NCBI GenBank assembly: GCA_963813495.1
Contig: CAWEZC010000011.1
Coordinates: 1-64,000, forward strand
Source: JACVRW01 sp963813495
Lineage (GTDB): Bacteria > Actinomycetota > Thermoleophilia > Solirubrobacterales > Thermoleophilaceae
Length of the DNA stretch: 64,000 bases
Direction of reading: 5' to 3'
Below, piece by piece: positions 1 through 9,339 of the stretch. A model generated the notes under the pieces. It was given only the letters and a program-made list of their open reading frames with translations. It had not been told where the DNA came from and ran no database searches. A program made the translations under genes and the position numbers. Each line of letters starts with the position of its first letter. Positions within the stretch are counted from its first letter, which is position 1.

Positions 1-2530
1 AGGACAACCGCGCTTCCGCGGCGAAGAAGACCGGAAAGGTCTGGGTACTTCGCTGTTGGACGAACGTAGGAGTTCCCGGGAAGCGGGGCCTTCGCGGTAT
101 TGTCGGTCGCCAGGAGGTCATCGCGAAACACGGAAGTCGCCGCTGCGGAAGAAGAGCGGCGTCGAACGGTCAGATGCGCAAGCTCGCGCAGGCAGCCGAG
201 ACGGCGGCTCGCCGAGACCAGACCGTCCGATCCGCGGCTTGCGCGGATTGCTGATGTCCGCAGTCCGCCAGCGCGCCGTTGCCCGAGCGGGACTGGCTTC
301 AATGGACGCGTCGGCGCCTCCCTTGAGGTCGTCCGCGGCGAACCGGGCCGATGGCCCGCGTCGCGCTCGACGGCTCGGTGCCGAAGCAGCGACCGTAGGC
401 AATGTCGTGGTACTCCGCGACGAGAATTGAGCCGGGAGACGCTGGTCCACGAGGCGGTCCATGTCCTTCAGGGAAAAGCCCTTCAAGGAAAGGATAGCCC
501 GCAGGCCGCACCGACGGATGTTGCTTCCTCCGGTTCGGCGGCCGAACTCGAAGCCGACGATCTCGCCCGTCGTCTTGAAGAGGCGATGCGGGAAGGGCGC
601 AGCCTGGGTGCCTCGCCCCGCGCACGGCTGCAGCCGGGCGTGGTTCACCGCCGCGATCTCGCCGCCGAGCGGAAGGCGAAGGACAAGGATGCGAGAGCGC
701 CTTTCGGTGCCGCGCCCGACGCCCCGGTCGCGGACGAGAAGCCGCGGATCGACACCAGCGATTCAGTCGGAGCTCGCGCAGGCGCCCGAGGGGCCGTCGG
801 GTTCTCGGCACCCAGCCCGAGGTCGATCTGAAACCGACCAACGAGCCGAATTCCAGCCCGCGGCGCCGCCGGACATCTCGCTTTCTCCCGAGCAAAAGGC
901 CGCGCGCGAAGCCGAAATGGCGAAGGCCACGGCCGCGATCGAAGGCGCCGACGACGTCGATCAATTGATGGGCGGCTTTGCCGACGCGCCGCCAAGCATC
1001 AAGGCGCGGATGCAGGGGTCGCTGGCCACGCGAGCGGACGGCATCGCGCAACAGGAAAACGAGTCGTTCGATCAGTCGCTGCCGCCGTTCAACGCCCAGA
1101 TGTCAGGCGACGTGGCAGTGGACACGCCGCCGCCGCTGCAGCCCGCGGGCACCACGGCGCAGGACAATGTCGAAGGCGCGGTGGCGCCCGCGCCTGAACC
1201 CGTGATCGCACCGACCGCGCCGGTGGTGAGCTTCGATACCAACGACAACATCCCGGCCTGGTTCGCGAACTGGTTTGGTCTTGATCCCAGGAAAGCCGTT
1301 GGCGATTTCGATCGGCAATGTCAGGACCTCCGATCAGGAGGTCGAAACCTCGCCCGGCGCCGCACCGAAGATACCGCTGGAAGGCGAAACCGATCCGAAA
1401 CGCGTCGATGAACAACAGACCGCGCGCCGCGACGAGGCCAAGGCCAGCCGCGACGAGGAAACCAGGAAGGTTGTCGATGGACGCGGGCCGGAGGCCAGCC
1501 AGCCGCAGGCGCTGGATCAGGCGTTCACGGCCGTACCCGAGGCGACGCCGCAGTTCGAAGGCGCGGCTCCGGTTCCGGGTGCCGATGCGTTCGTCTCCTA
1601 TAATTTGCCGGAGGAAGTCGAGGCGGCCGTCGATGCCAGGCATGGCGATGCGATGCGCGCCAGCCTCGACGGCGCCCGCGCATCGGTCGATGAGGGCGTC
1701 AAGACGCGCGACATCGAGCGTGAGGCGGCGGTCGCCGATGCGAGAAGAAGCGCGGGGAACTCAACGCCGCCGCCGATGCCGAGCAGGTACGCGCCGTCAC
1801 CCAGGCGCGCGGCGAAATACAGACCGCGCGTCAGGAGACGGTCGACGGTCAATCGAAGGCGGTCGAAACGCTTGAAGCCGAGGCGCAGCGCGAGCGCGGC
1901 ACCGCGACAACCGAGATCGATGGGCAGATCAAGGATACCGATCGGACAGGTCACCACGAAATACGACGAGGCCGAGCGGGACGCCAACAAGAAGGTACGA
2001 AGGCCGACGAGGAGGCCGCCGAGGAAAAGCGCAAGGCGGAACGCGAAGCCGAAAACATGAGCTGGTGGGAGCGTGCCAAGAGTTGGGTCAAGAGCGCCTT
2101 GAAAGCCCTGACCGACCTGGTCGGCAAGATCTTCGACGCCGTGCGCTCGCTGGTGAAAGAAATCCTCGACGCGGTCAAGTCGGTGGTGAAGGGGCTGATC
2201 GATCTCGCCGCCGCCGCGATCAAGAAGGCCATCCACGCCTTCGGCGAGGCATTGAAAGGGCTGGTCAACACTCTGCTCGCCGATACCTTCCCGGAACTTG
2301 CCAAGGCGCTCAACGACAAGATCGATTCCGCCGTGGCCGCGGCGGACAGACTGGTCGACAAGGCCGCGGACGCGCTGAAGAAAGGGGTCGACGCGCTGGT
2401 CGACTTCGTCGCCAAGGTGCTCGACAAGGTCATCCTCGCCTTTCAGACGGTGGTGAGCGCCGGGATGGCGCTGGCCTATGGGGCGATAACAGGAGATTGG
2501 GCGGAAGCCGTGGAGGCGGGGCTGGCGGGA
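1..2530 (+). pseudogene. DUF4157-type (eCIS/toxin-associated) protein, multiply frameshifted
   Basis: Convincing protein segments lie in all three forward frames and must be joined by at least five frame changes, near 428, 800-860, 1270-1310, 1745-1760 and 1960-2010. About 420-500 reads ELSRETLVHEAVHVLQ, the HExxH-like core of DUF4157. Charged, coiled-coil-like segments follow (860-1260, 1300-1740, 1750-2040), then an amphipathic stretch starting MSWWERAKSWVKSALKAL near 2057 with repeated AVK/LVK heptads to about 2520. DUF4157 proteins are commonly found with extracellular contractile injection systems and polymorphic toxins; this is family knowledge. The 5' end lies outside the window, so no start can be chosen. 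The intact sense of each segment argues for a very recent pseudogene or sequencing indels rather than old decay. Codon choice looks less actinobacterial than the neighbours (impression, not computed). Confidence 0.6.
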
Positions 2531-2988
2531 ACTCATCGCCTGCGCCCGCTCCGGCGCCCGCCCGAGCCCAGACCATCAAGGCGCGGGTCACGTCCGTCGT
2601 CGATGGCGACACGATCAAGGTCCGTCCGCTCGAAGCGACGCAGCGCTCGCGCTACACGGTGCGGCTGATCGGCATTGACACACCGGAGGTCTACGGCGGC
2701 GTCGAGTGCGGCGGCCCCCAAGCCTCCGCCTACATGAAACGGCTCGCCCCCACCGGCCGCCGCGTGCGGCTGCGCACCGACCCGACACAGGACACCTTCG
2801 ACCGCTACGACCGGCTGCTCGCCTACGTGAACCTGCGCGGCGGCCCCGACGCCGCGCGTGCGCAGCTCCGCGCCGGCTGGGCCGACGTCTACGTCTACGA
2901 CGGCAACCCATTCCAGCGCGTCGGAACGTTCCGCCAGGCTCAGCGTTCAGCCAAGCGTGCCGACCGGGGCATCTGGGGGCGCTGCTGA
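2531..2988 (+). CDS. Thermonuclease (SNase/TNase) domain, C-terminal part of a fusion or a gene without a visible start
   Basis: Residues from about 2530 read a Pro-Ala linker (SPAPAPAPARAQ) and then a complete staphylococcal-nuclease fold: VVDGDTIKV, RLIGIDTPEV (Arg, Asp and Glu of the active site), DRYDRLLAYV (second catalytic Arg) and the terminal helix ending RGIWGRC. Such Ca2+-dependent enzymes cleave DNA and RNA and are usually secreted. No signal peptide or credible start codon with a ribosome site precedes the domain in this frame. The frame is open upstream but codes nonsense there, while the neighbouring frame carries the end of the DUF4157-type protein. The domain may therefore be the toxin tip of that protein, separated by one more frameshift at about 2520-2535, or the tail of another gene joined by recombination or assembly. 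Confidence 0.7.
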
Positions 2989-3148
2989 TGAGGCAGGGCC
3001 GGCTCCTGATCGGAAGAAGAACTGCCGGTGGAGTGGCTCGCGAAGGACGACATGCGCCTGGCCCGGCCAGTGGGCACGGGTCTAACCCCGACCGCCTGAG
3101 CACTCCGGCATCTAGGCTGACCGATCCCATGAGCGGCCAGGTCTAGTC

Positions 3149-5266
3149 GTGAGTCGCTCAAGGACGACCCTCGAGGAGCAGGCGTGGCAGAGCGTGCGCC
3201 GCGTCGTGCTCGAACGGGACGGCTACGGGTGCCGCGACTGCGGCGAGTCGGGGGACCGCCGGGAGCTCGACGTTCATCACTTGGTTCGCCGCGCCGACGG
3301 AGGCCGCGACGAGGCGAGTAACTGCATCACGCTGTGCGATGGCTGCCACGCAGCGCGCCATCCGAACCTGCAGGTCTCGCTCTCGCGTCGCGCGATCGAG
3401 CGTTGGGCGCTGCGCCTCGCTCGGTTCGTCGATCGTGGCCGCGAGTTGCCCGAGGAGACGCGGGCCCTTGACGCGGGGCTGCAGCTGTTCAAGGTCGACC
3501 GTTTTCGCGATGGCCAGCTCGACGCTGTGCTGGCGGCTCTACGGGGCGAGTCGCTGCTCGTCATCCGCCCGACCGGAGGCGGCAAGAGCCTGTGCTTTCA
3601 GCTTCCAGCCGTCCTGAAGGGTCAGCCGACGACGTTTGTCCTCAGTCCGCTCAAGGCACTGATGGTCGACCAGGTTGCTGGCCTGCAGCGGCGCAAGCTG
3701 CCCGCGACGTTCGTCAACTCCGATGTCTCGCGCGACGAGAAGGAGCAGCGGTATGCGCTGCTCGAGGCCGGCGCGCTCAGCTTCCTTTACGTCGCCCCGG
3801 AGCGCTTCGACCCTGAGCGCGTGCGGCCAGCGGAGATTGCCCGGCTGGCTCGCAATCGGCCGAGCTTCCTGGTCGTCGACGAGGCGCACCTAGTCGACCG
3901 CTGGGGTGATGACTTCCGCCTCGTCTATAGCCGCATCGCAGAGATCCGCCGCCAGCTCGGCAGCCCGCCCGTGCTCGCGTTCACCGCCACGGCCGGCGTC
4001 CGGGCCCAGGAGCGCATCAAGCGCTCGCTCGGCATCCCCGAGGCGCGGACGCTCGCCACCGGCGTCGACCGGCCGAACATCGCGCTCATCCGCATGTCCG
4101 AGCCCGGCGAGGCCGAGCGGGCGCGCATCATCGCCGAGCTCATCGAGAACCTCCCGAGTGGGCGCGCGATGATCTTCGTGCCGACGACGAACGTCGGGCG
4201 CAAGGCCCAAGAGGCGTTGCGCGCAGCCGGGTGCGAGTTGCCGCTGTACCACGCCAAGCTGCCCGCGCCCGAGCGCGAGGGCATCCTCGGACGTTTCACC
4301 GGCTCGCTAGACCCGCCGCTCAAGGCGGTCATCTGCACGAGCGCGTTCTCGATGGGCCTCGACGTATCGGATGTCCGCGCGGTCGTCAACTGGCAGCACA
4401 CCGCAGCCGTCGAGGACTATCTGCAGGAGTTCGGCCGCGCCGGGCGCGACGGCGAACCAGCCCTCGCGCTGCTGTTCCGCGACGGCGGCAAGGAAGCGGG
4501 GCTGCTGCACTGGATGGCCGATAAGACCGCTGAGCGGGTGGTCGCCGAGGGCGCGCGCACGCCGGCACAGGCCCAGGAGACACTGCGCGGCAGGCGTGCG
4601 CGCATCGACGAGATGGCCCGGCTGACCGGCCAGGGCGAGCGCTGTTTCCGAGCCGAGCTCAACGAGGCCCTCATGGGGCCGGAGGCGCGTAAGCGTCGGT
4701 CATGGGCGCTGCGCATCCTCGACTGGGCGTTCGCGCGCCGCACGCACGTCCGCACGGCCGACGCGTGCTGCGATGTCTGCGATCCTGAGCTCGGCGTTCA
4801 GCTGCGTGCGGGCGCGTATGCGCCGGCAGCCCGACACCTTGGCGCGCGCGCTGCCAGCGCCCCGCGCCGGAGCGGTGCATCGCGTCGCAGCGGGCGACTT
4901 GCGGCCGTGGCGCTCGTGGCCGCGGGCGCCTTGGCCGCAGCCGGCGTCGCCGCGTCGACCGTCTTCGGCGGCGACGACCCAGCGCCGCGCACGACCGCTG
5001 TCGCGACCTTTGAGGGCTACACCGGCGCGTTCGCCGAGCCCAACGAGTTCGGGGCACCGACCTCAACCAAACACCGGGGCGTCTATCGCGTCTGCGGCAC
5101 GCACCTCCGCCCCGGCGGCGGCGACCCTGGCCGCTATGAGTTGTGCTTGCTCATCGATTCCGAACGTCCGCGTGGCGACCGTGTCACCGGTGGGTTCAAG
5201 CTCAGCGCGGCGCGAGGGAGGCATGACTGCTTCGGGGAAACCGACGACGACGCCGGCTGCCGCTAG
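3149..5266 (+). CDS. HNH nuclease-RecQ helicase fusion with a C-terminal transmembrane segment
   Basis: The 705-residue protein starts at GTG. Residues 28-67 form an HNH/McrA-type zinc nuclease: C28xxC31, D41-V-H43-H44, N58, C63xxC66-H67. Residues about 110-450 are a RecQ-family SF2 helicase with Walker A TGGGKS (142-147), DEAH (244-247), RWGDDFR in place of the aromatic-rich loop QWGHDFR (251-257), TAT (279-281) and motif VI QEFGRAGRDG (426-435). Cys499 and the CCDVC cluster at 540-544 match the RecQ zinc knuckle. RQC and HRDC domains are absent. Instead there is a basic linker, one hydrophobic helix (about 584-603) and an approximately 100-residue Cys-containing tail of unknown fold. An HNH domain joined to RecQ and anchored in the membrane is not an arrangement I recognise. 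It follows the thermonuclease region by 160 bp. DNA repair or phage defence is inference. Confidence 0.85.
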   Translation: MSRSRTTLEEQAWQSVRRVVLERDGYGCRDCGESGDRRELDVHHLVRRADGGRDEASNCITLCDGCHAARHPNLQVSLSRRAIERWALRLARFVDRGRELPEETRALDAGLQLFKVDRFRDGQLDAVLAALRGESLLVIRPTGGGKSLCFQLPAVLKGQPTTFVLSPLKALMVDQVAGLQRRKLPATFVNSDVSRDEKEQRYALLEAGALSFLYVAPERFDPERVRPAEIARLARNRPSFLVVDEAHLVDRWGDDFRLVYSRIAEIRRQLGSPPVLAFTATAGVRAQERIKRSLGIPEARTLATGVDRPNIALIRMSEPGEAERARIIAELIENLPSGRAMIFVPTTNVGRKAQEALRAAGCELPLYHAKLPAPEREGILGRFTGSLDPPLKAVICTSAFSMGLDVSDVRAVVNWQHTAAVEDYLQEFGRAGRDGEPALALLFRDGGKEAGLLHWMADKTAERVVAEGARTPAQAQETLRGRRARIDEMARLTGQGERCFRAELNEALMGPEARKRRSWALRILDWAFARRTHVRTADACCDVCDPELGVQLRAGAYAPAARHLGARAASAPRRSGASRRSGRLAAVALVAAGALAAAGVAASTVFGGDDPAPRTTAVATFEGYTGAFAEPNEFGAPTSTKHRGVYRVCGTHLRPGGGDPGRYELCLLIDSERPRGDRVTGGFKLSAARGRHDCFGETDDDAGCR

Positions 5267-5442
5267 CGGCAGTGACCCCCTCGGTCGGCCTGAGCTATAG
5301 CCGCTGCCCGCGACGCTCGCGAAGGTCCCGTATGACATGAGCGGTGGTGCCGGGTGGCGGAACCTTAAGCCCGCTGCCCGAGCCGGGATCGGATCACCCG
5401 ACACGGGGCTCCAGCCGAGACATGGCCCTGGCCTGCAGGGAC

Positions 5443-6363
5443 TCACTCCACGACCAGCGCGGTGATCCCGCCGACCTGCTCATCCAGCTCGGTCCAGCTC
5501 TCGCCGCCGTCCTTGCTGTGGAGCAGTGTGCCGTCGCCCAGACCGGCGAAGAGCCGTCCGTGTCCGGTCGCGAGCGCGTAGACGTGGGAGTCGAGCGGGC
5601 CCTGGATCGCCTGCCAGGGGCCGGAGCGCTCCCAGCGGTAGATCGCCGAGTCGGACGGGCCGCTCCCGTGCGCCTCGAACGGGCCGGGGGCCGCCGAGAC
5701 GAACCAGCGGTCCGGATCGGCCGGGTCGACGGCCAGCGCCCAGGCGTAGCGGCGGTCTCGCCCGGCGTCCGCCTTGTCCCAGCTGCGGCCGCCGTCGCGG
5801 CTCCAGGCGGCGCCGTCGCCGCCCGCCTCGTAGGCGCGCCCCGGAGCGCTCGGATGCCACGCCAGGCAATGCACGTCGCGGGCCGCCTGGGGCCGATGAT
5901 CGCTGAACGAGGCGCCGCCGTCTTCGGTGCGCATCAGCCCGCCCAGCTCGATGCCGACCAGCACCACCTCGGGATCGTGGGGGCTCGGCGCGATCCAGCG
6001 CACGTGCGAGGTCCAGGGCCGGGGCGGATAGCTCCAGTCAGGCCGCGACGGGATCTCTTGAAGCGCCACCAGCTCCTCCCAGCTCTGGCCGCCGTCACGG
6101 CTGCGGAACAGCCGGCTCGGCTCCGTTCCCACATACACGGCGCCGTCCGCCGCGCTCACCGCGACGCTGAACACGTCTGGCTCCGGCAATGGCAGGTCCT
6201 CGAAGCTGTCGCCCCCGTCTACGCTGCGCTTCAGGCCGCCTCCCCGACACCCGACGTACACCACGTCGCCGTCGAGCGCCAGGCACTGCGCCCCCGAACC
6301 TTGCAGGCGCGTGTGGGCACCGACCCTCACGAACGCGTCACCAGTCGTCGCAAACAGCTGCAT
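5443..6363 (-). CDS. BNR/sialidase-like beta-propeller protein
   Basis: The 306-residue protein contains repeated Asp-box (BNR) motifs of the S-x-D-G-G-x-S/T-W type: SVDGGDSF, SRDGGQSW, TEDGGASF, SRDGGRSW and SKDGGESW. They are spaced 45-65 residues apart, as in six- or seven-bladed sialidase/Ycf48-like propellers. No signal peptide, lipobox or sialidase catalytic Arg/Glu/Tyr set is evident, so it is better read as a cytoplasmic propeller of unknown ligand than as a glycosidase. In many actinobacteria such proteins are annotated as WD40/YVTN/BNR repeat proteins or exo-alpha-sialidase. It stands alone, convergent with the HNH-RecQ gene. The 5267-5442 gap between their 3' ends shows no obvious terminator. 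Confidence 0.8.
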   Translation of the reverse strand: MQLFATTGDAFVRVGAHTRLQGSGAQCLALDGDVVYVGCRGGGLKRSVDGGDSFEDLPLPEPDVFSVAVSAADGAVYVGTEPSRLFRSRDGGQSWEELVALQEIPSRPDWSYPPRPWTSHVRWIAPSPHDPEVVLVGIELGGLMRTEDGGASFSDHRPQAARDVHCLAWHPSAPGRAYEAGGDGAAWSRDGGRSWDKADAGRDRRYAWALAVDPADPDRWFVSAAPGPFEAHGSGPSDSAIYRWERSGPWQAIQGPLDSHVYALATGHGRLFAGLGDGTLLHSKDGGESWTELDEQVGGITALVVE

Positions 6364-6530
6364 CCCTCACAGAGGATCGCGCGTCATCGCCGCGCGTGCG
6401 CGCCCGAGGAGCCGCCCGCCAGGTTCGCAATCGAGGCGTCCGCTAGGCCGCCCTCGAGCGCGGCCGTCCGCGCACCCGTCCGCGCACCCGCAAGGGGTCC
6501 ACACTAGCCGCGGCGATCATCGGCGATGAG

Positions 6531-6569
6531 CCGTCCGCCAGGATTCGAGCCTGAGACCTTCGGTTCCGT
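6531..6569 (-). other. 3' half of a tRNA-Arg-like gene (attachment-site remnant)
   Basis: Read on the minus strand, 6569 to 6531 gives anticodon ACG, the 3' anticodon stem ACCGA, variable loop AGGTC, a T arm (TCAGG, CTCGAAT, CCTGG) and an acceptor strand CGGACGG. Sequence upstream of the anticodon does not continue as tRNA: no U33, no D arm and no 5' acceptor strand. The break at the anticodon loop is where tyrosine integrases often cross over, so this is best read as an att half-site left by integration or excision. The surrounding 6364-6785 stretch (422 bp) holds no gene that I can support. Confidence 0.55.
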
Positions 6570-6785
6570 TGACCGACCCGGCCGCACCCGGCCAACCCAG
6601 CCCCACAACCAAAAACCGCCAACTAGCAGGTCAAAACCCCGCCAACTCGCCTATGCGTTAGGGCCGTTCGCGTCGGCTTGCGCAACAGGCGTGACGGTCG
6701 CGGTCAGCTGCTGCGTTTGCCTCCAAGCAGCAGCGCTCAACGCTGGCGCGATTCGAGTCCCACCGCGCCCGATCCCGACAGGACG

Positions 6786-7193
6786 CTAGGCGGCTGGGGT
6801 AGGCGGTCCTGCGAGCGAGTTCAGGAACCCGTCCAACGCGTACTGGTCGTCGACGTGGAGCCAGCACTCGGAGAATCTCCCGTCGCGCACGTGAAGCACG
6901 GCGACCGCGTTCCACGAATGGGAGCGTCCTTGTGCCGAGGCCGTGACGCGCAGGAGCTGGACGGCGTGATCATCACTGCCGAGGGCGTCGTGCAGTTCCC
7001 TCGTGAGGGTACCGTCGCCTAGAACCGCCTCGAACCTTGAGAGGAACTCGTTCACGTGGTGGGTGCCCGACAGCGGGTTTCTGCCCGGGTAGTGGATGAC
7101 CAGATCCGAGGCGTAGATGTGCTCGAGTGCCTCGAGGTCGCCAGCCTGGATGAGTTCGATCTCGCGCCGGGCTAACTCTTCGTTGGGATGCAT
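6786..7193 (-). CDS. SnoaL-like / NTF2-fold protein
   Basis: The 135-residue protein has the single-domain length and layout of SnoaL/polyketide-cyclase-like NTF2-fold proteins: an N-terminal helix pair (ELARREIELIQAGDLEALEHIYASDLVIHYPG), a GTHHVNEFLSRF segment, and beta strands ending VRDGRFSECWLHVDDQYALDGFL. Members are small alpha+beta cone enzymes or ligand binders, and the substrate cannot be told from sequence. The start is the ATG at 7193. It has no operon partner: the next gene upstream (epoxide hydrolase, same strand) is separated by 477 bp. Confidence 0.8.
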   Translation of the reverse strand: MHPNEELARREIELIQAGDLEALEHIYASDLVIHYPGRNPLSGTHHVNEFLSRFEAVLGDGTLTRELHDALGSDDHAVQLLRVTASAQGRSHSWNAVAVLHVRDGRFSECWLHVDDQYALDGFLNSLAGPPTPAA

Positions 7194-7670
7194 CGCCCTT
7201 CCTTCGGCTCGCGTGACGGACGATTATCGCGCGGTCGCGAAGGCTTGCGTCCCGGGAAACCCGCCGTGGCGCAGATTCGAAAGCCTCCGCCGGACTTGGA
7301 CTTGGGACGCCTTGCACGAGCGGCGGCAATTCAATTCACGAGAAGGGCACGTTGCGCACGACGAGTGCTCCTTTCGCCTGCCAGCGGCAGTGCCGCTTCT
7401 GCCTCGAAGGAGCAGCGCGGCCGCGCTTCGTTTGGCTCCGCACCGCGCTATCGAGATTCGTCCAAAGCAGCAGCCCGGCGCCACGCAGGACCGAGCAGAG
7501 CAGCTCGGCCTCGGCCTCGCTACCGGTGACCTCGACTGGGACCCCAGTCGTCCACCTCAGCTACCCGAACGTGAACGCGTACGCCTCAGCGCCAGGCTCG
7601 GCGGGGCCGAGCGGCTCGGAGTTGAGCCACTCGGTCGCCCCGCCGAGCGAGGGCATGTGCACACGGTCAG
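7194..7670 (-). other. Gene-free 477-bp stretch with one dispersed-repeat copy
   Basis: No open frame here looks like protein. Positions 7370-7396 carry a copy of the dispersed intergenic repeat whose core is TTTCGCCTGCCAGCGGCAGTG. The tail continues as a short self-complementary GGCAGTGCCGC run, which could form a small hairpin. I see no other structure. Confidence 0.5.
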
Positions 7671-8879
7671 CTACCGGAGTGTCCGGAGCCCCGTCCGGAC
7701 CTCTTCTGAGAAAAGCTCCGGCTGCTCCCAGGCGGCGAAGTGCCCGCCCTTGTCGAGCTGGTTGTAATGGATGAGGTTGGGATAGGCCTCTTCTGCCCAA
7801 TCCCGCGGCGCCTGATAGAGCTCGTCAGGGAAGACGCTCACGGCTACCGGGATGTCCACGCCCTTCGGGTCGAAGAAGCCGAGCTTGTTTTCCGAATAGA
7901 GACGTCCCGAAGAGACGCCCGTGTTCGTCAACCAGTAGTGGGTGATGTTGTCGAGGACGTCGTCTCGGGTCAGGCCTTCCTGGGCCCCGTCGACAAAGAC
8001 GCGAGAGATGAGCGCCAAGCTAGTCGCGTCGTGGTCGAGCAGCCAAGCGGCCAGGCCGACGGGTGAATCCGCGATCCCGTACAGCGCCTGTGGGTGGGTC
8101 CCCAGCTCGATTGCGTAGCCCACATCTGTCGCAAAGAAGTCCGCCAGCTTGTCGTAGAGGCGTGTTTCCTCGTCATTCAGACCGGGTGGCGCCGGGCCGC
8201 CGGACTGGACCGCCGCTGCGACGTCGGGCCGAACGGCACCAGGGAAGTTGGTGTGGATGCCGATCAACCCCGGAGGCGCCTGTGCACCCATCAGGTCAAC
8301 GATTTGGCCGCCCCAATCGCCGCCCGTGGCGACGTAGCGGTCGTATCCCAGGCGCTTCATCAGCTCCGCCCAGGCACTCGCGATGTGCTCGGGGCCCCAG
8401 CCGGTCTCGGTCGGCTTTCCTGAGAATCCGTAGCCCGGCATCGACGGGATCACCAGATGGAAAGCGTCCGATGCGCTCGCGCCATTTGCCGTCGGATTGG
8501 TCAGTGGATCGATGATCTTCAGCTGCTCGATGATCGATCCGGGCCATCCGTGCGCGACGATGAGCGGCAACGCATCCTCATGGTCCGAGCGCACGTGAAT
8601 GAAATGGATGTCCAGGCCGTCGATCTCGGTGATGAAGTGCGGTAGGGCCTTCAGTTTCTCCTCGCACTTGCTCCAGTCGTAGTCTTCCGCCCAGTAGCGC
8701 GCGAGCGTCTGCATCGTCGCGAGCCGCGGGCCCTGCGACGAATCCTCGACGGTCTCCTTTTCTGGGAAGCGCGTGGCGACGACGCGCGCACGCAGGTCAT
8801 CGAGATCCGCCTCGGGCGTCTCGACCGTGAACGGCCGGATCGCCGTGCGGCCATTTGACTGTTTGGCCGTGACAGACAT
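7671..8879 (-). CDS. Epoxide hydrolase (alpha/beta hydrolase, EHN family)
   Basis: The 402-residue protein has the N-terminal EHN domain (about 12-120, FTVETPEADLDDLRARVVATRFPE) followed by an alpha/beta-hydrolase core. The oxyanion motif HGWPGS is at 110-115, SMPGYGFSGKP at 146-156, and the nucleophile-elbow aspartate D188 lies in GGDWGG. The general base is probably H380 in KGGHFAAWEQP. This family adds water to epoxides through an aspartyl ester and resembles microsomal epoxide hydrolase and juvenile-hormone hydrolases. An ATG at 8879 is preferred over the ATG 33 bp upstream because homologous proteins begin close to it. The gene stands alone between two repeat-bearing gaps. The substrate is unknown; detoxification is inference. 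Confidence 0.9.
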   Translation of the reverse strand: MSVTAKQSNGRTAIRPFTVETPEADLDDLRARVVATRFPEKETVEDSSQGPRLATMQTLARYWAEDYDWSKCEEKLKALPHFITEIDGLDIHFIHVRSDHEDALPLIVAHGWPGSIIEQLKIIDPLTNPTANGASASDAFHLVIPSMPGYGFSGKPTETGWGPEHIASAWAELMKRLGYDRYVATGGDWGGQIVDLMGAQAPPGLIGIHTNFPGAVRPDVAAAVQSGGPAPPGLNDEETRLYDKLADFFATDVGYAIELGTHPQALYGIADSPVGLAAWLLDHDATSLALISRVFVDGAQEGLTRDDVLDNITHYWLTNTGVSSGRLYSENKLGFFDPKGVDIPVAVSVFPDELYQAPRDWAEEAYPNLIHYNQLDKGGHFAAWEQPELFSEEVRTGLRTLR

Positions 8880-9339
8880 GTGGCTCCTAACGTCGGTGGT
8901 TATGGCGCACACCGTGTGACATCGCTACGCCCATACACCGATCGAGTGTCGGAGCCGCTCGCCGGAAGTTTGGGGCAAAGCGAACAAGCACCGTACCCCA
9001 GCGACGCAAGCGGCCGTCGGCGGCCTTCTGGGAGAAAGCCGCAAATAGCGGGTATCGAGCATCTCCGGGTGCTGCAGGAATCGGACGAGCAGCACCGGCT
9101 CCGTGTCCAAGTCGGACTCCTGCTTTCCATGCAAGGCGATAGCGGCTTGCGGACTAGCGGCTTTCGTCCCTTTCGGTAGCGGCAGCCGCCTGCGTGCAGA
9201 CGCTCGCTTACAAGTGGGTTGCGACAGTCTGGTCGCTCGGCTCGCGCGCGGTCCGCTTGCCGAGCCCGGAGGCCTCGCCCGCCACGAGCGCCCAATGCGT
9301 TCAAGTCCATGGAGCGCGCCAGCGTGCATCGCGGGAGGC
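8880..9339 (+). repeat. Gene-free 460-bp stretch containing a dispersed-repeat copy (9121-9145)
   Basis: No credible coding sequence. At 9121 the sequence TGCTTTCCATGCAAGGCG begins a copy of the dispersed element also seen near 11011, 17436 (inverted) and 53738 (inverted). The promoter of the leftward epoxide hydrolase must lie at the left edge. Confidence 0.45.

Noticed and set aside
5443..6363. Functional sialidase
   Set aside because: Asp-box repeats are present but the catalytic Arg triad, Tyr and Glu of sialidases were not seen.
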